A stretch of DNA of 24,001 nt, from contig RFPF01000014.1 of NCBI GenBank assembly GCA_009926295.1, forward strand, positions 1-24,001, read 5' to 3'. Position numbers and translations under genes: made by a program. This document shows positions 23,624 to 24,001 of this stretch, in pieces. Positions within the stretch are counted from its first letter, which is position 1. Each line of letters begins with the position of its first letter. The DNA comes from Planctomycetia bacterium (GTDB taxonomy: Bacteria; Planctomycetota; Planctomycetia; Pirellulales; UBA1268). The notes under the pieces were generated by a model. That model worked only from the letters and a program-made list of their open reading frames with translations. It had not been told where the DNA came from and searched no databases.

Positions 23624-23653
23624 GCAAAAGTCGGCGGGAGGCCGACGTTTTGC
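23624..23653. terminator. bidirectional intrinsic terminator between HNH gene and fdxA
   Basis: The stem GTCGGC (23630-23635) and GCCGAC (23641-23646) with loop GGGAG is flanked by GCAAAA on the left and GTTTTGC on the right. The A and T tracts extend the stem and give a short U-run in either direction. It begins seven bases past the fdxA stop on the minus strand and also lies downstream of the convergent HNH gene. The remainder of 23417-23623 shows no gene I can support. Confidence 0.6.
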
Positions 23654-23659
23654 GTGTCT

Positions 23660-23932
23660 TCAGCACAGCGGCTCCTTCTTTTCGGTGATCACCGGCAGCT
23701 GCGGGGACATCTCGGCGTTGAGCGCCTTGAAGTCCTTCCATTCGGCCGGGAGGTTGTCCTCGTGGAAGATCGCCTCCACAGGGCATTCGGGCACACACGC
23801 CTCGCAGTCGATGCATTCGTCGGGGTGGATGTAGACCATCTTGTCACCCTCGTAAAAGCACTCGACCGGGCAGACCACCACGCAGTCGGTGTATTTGCAG
23901 GCGAAGCAGGGTTCGGCGACGACGTGCGTCAT
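23660..23932 (-). CDS. fdxA: seven-iron ferredoxin (3Fe-4S plus 4Fe-4S)
   Basis: A 90-residue ferredoxin closely patterned on Azotobacter ferredoxin I. By that pattern Cys9, Cys17 and Cys50 bind a 3Fe-4S cluster, and Cys21, Cys40, Cys43 and Cys46 a 4Fe-4S cluster. Cys12 and Cys25 are the two extra cysteines also seen in the family. Shared segments are CKYTDC, VCPVECFYEG, IHPDECIDC and ECPVEAIF, and the tail ITEKKEPL. It ends at Cys90 directly after EPL, shorter than the 106-residue Azotobacter protein, with an unusual terminal cysteine. It is a soluble low-potential electron carrier; partner unknown. The start at 23932 has GAGGAG about ten bases upstream. It is followed by a good hairpin terminator and appears monocistronic. 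Confidence 0.94.
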   Translation of the reverse strand: MTHVVAEPCFACKYTDCVVVCPVECFYEGDKMVYIHPDECIDCEACVPECPVEAIFHEDNLPAEWKDFKALNAEMSPQLPVITEKKEPLC

Positions 23933-24001
23933 GGCTGGGAGGCTCCTCGGAGGCTGCGGTTCGGAACTGACGTGACCGGCGCGAATCCTAGGTGGATCGA
24001 C

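Noticed and set aside
23389..23688. A 99-codon plus-strand open frame between the HNH gene and fdxA
   Set aside because: It runs through both hairpins and into the antisense of fdxA, and has no motif or ribosome site.

Overview
The window is very GC-rich and almost fully coding. It looks like a planctomycete chromosome, probably of the Pirellulales type. That assignment is an inference from three things: the gene content, the very large multiheme cytochrome beside a split cytochrome b, and the style of the Gfo/Idh, LeuB-type and zinc-ribbon proteins. No rRNA or other phylogenetic marker is present to prove it. I see no tRNA, rRNA, CRISPR array or transposase.

Positions 1-17929 hold one continuous minus-strand run of 15 respiratory genes. 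In transcription order they are: Rieske protein with a long N-terminal extension; b6-like cytochrome b; an enlarged subunit-IV-like cytochrome b C-terminal half; a 1488-residue membrane-anchored octaheme cytochrome c with a coiled coil and a PDZ-like domain; two amicyanin-like copper proteins; a diheme cytochrome c lipoprotein; and then an A2-type cytochrome oxidase module (coxB, coxA, ctaA, ctaB, coxC, subunit IV, SCO, DUF420). The last gene runs off the left edge. Many junctions are 4-bp ATGA overlaps or gaps of a few to tens of bases, so this reads as one large operon or a few nested ones. It would encode a whole quinol-to-oxygen chain plus its assembly factors. The quinol oxidation module (Rieske and b/IV) would hand electrons to the octaheme protein in place of cytochrome c1. 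The copper proteins and diheme lipoprotein could then carry them to CuA of CoxB. CtaB and CtaA make heme A, and SCO and DUF420 help assemble the oxidase.

Positions 17930-18247 form a divergent intergenic region with a perfect operator-like inverted repeat. To its right, on the plus strand, lie purD and a Gfo/Idh/MocA-type oxidoreductase that is frameshifted. Positions 20564-20914 are a convergent intergenic region with a MITE/REP-like element that has imperfect terminal inverted repeats. Then come a LeuB-type dehydrogenase and a small zinc-ribbon protein on the minus strand, an HNH endonuclease on the plus strand, a hairpin-rich convergent region, and a seven-iron ferredoxin (fdxA) on the minus strand.

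Two genes, coxC and the Gfo/Idh gene, each need a one-base frame correction to read through. The coxC break sits directly on a perfect 17-bp inverted repeat, which is the oddest piece of DNA in the window. The most interesting biology is the unusual complex-III-like assembly: a Rieske protein with three short repeats, a cytochrome b with a heme-ci-type cysteine, a Qo motif without its glutamate, five extra membrane helices, and a giant octaheme-PDZ cytochrome.
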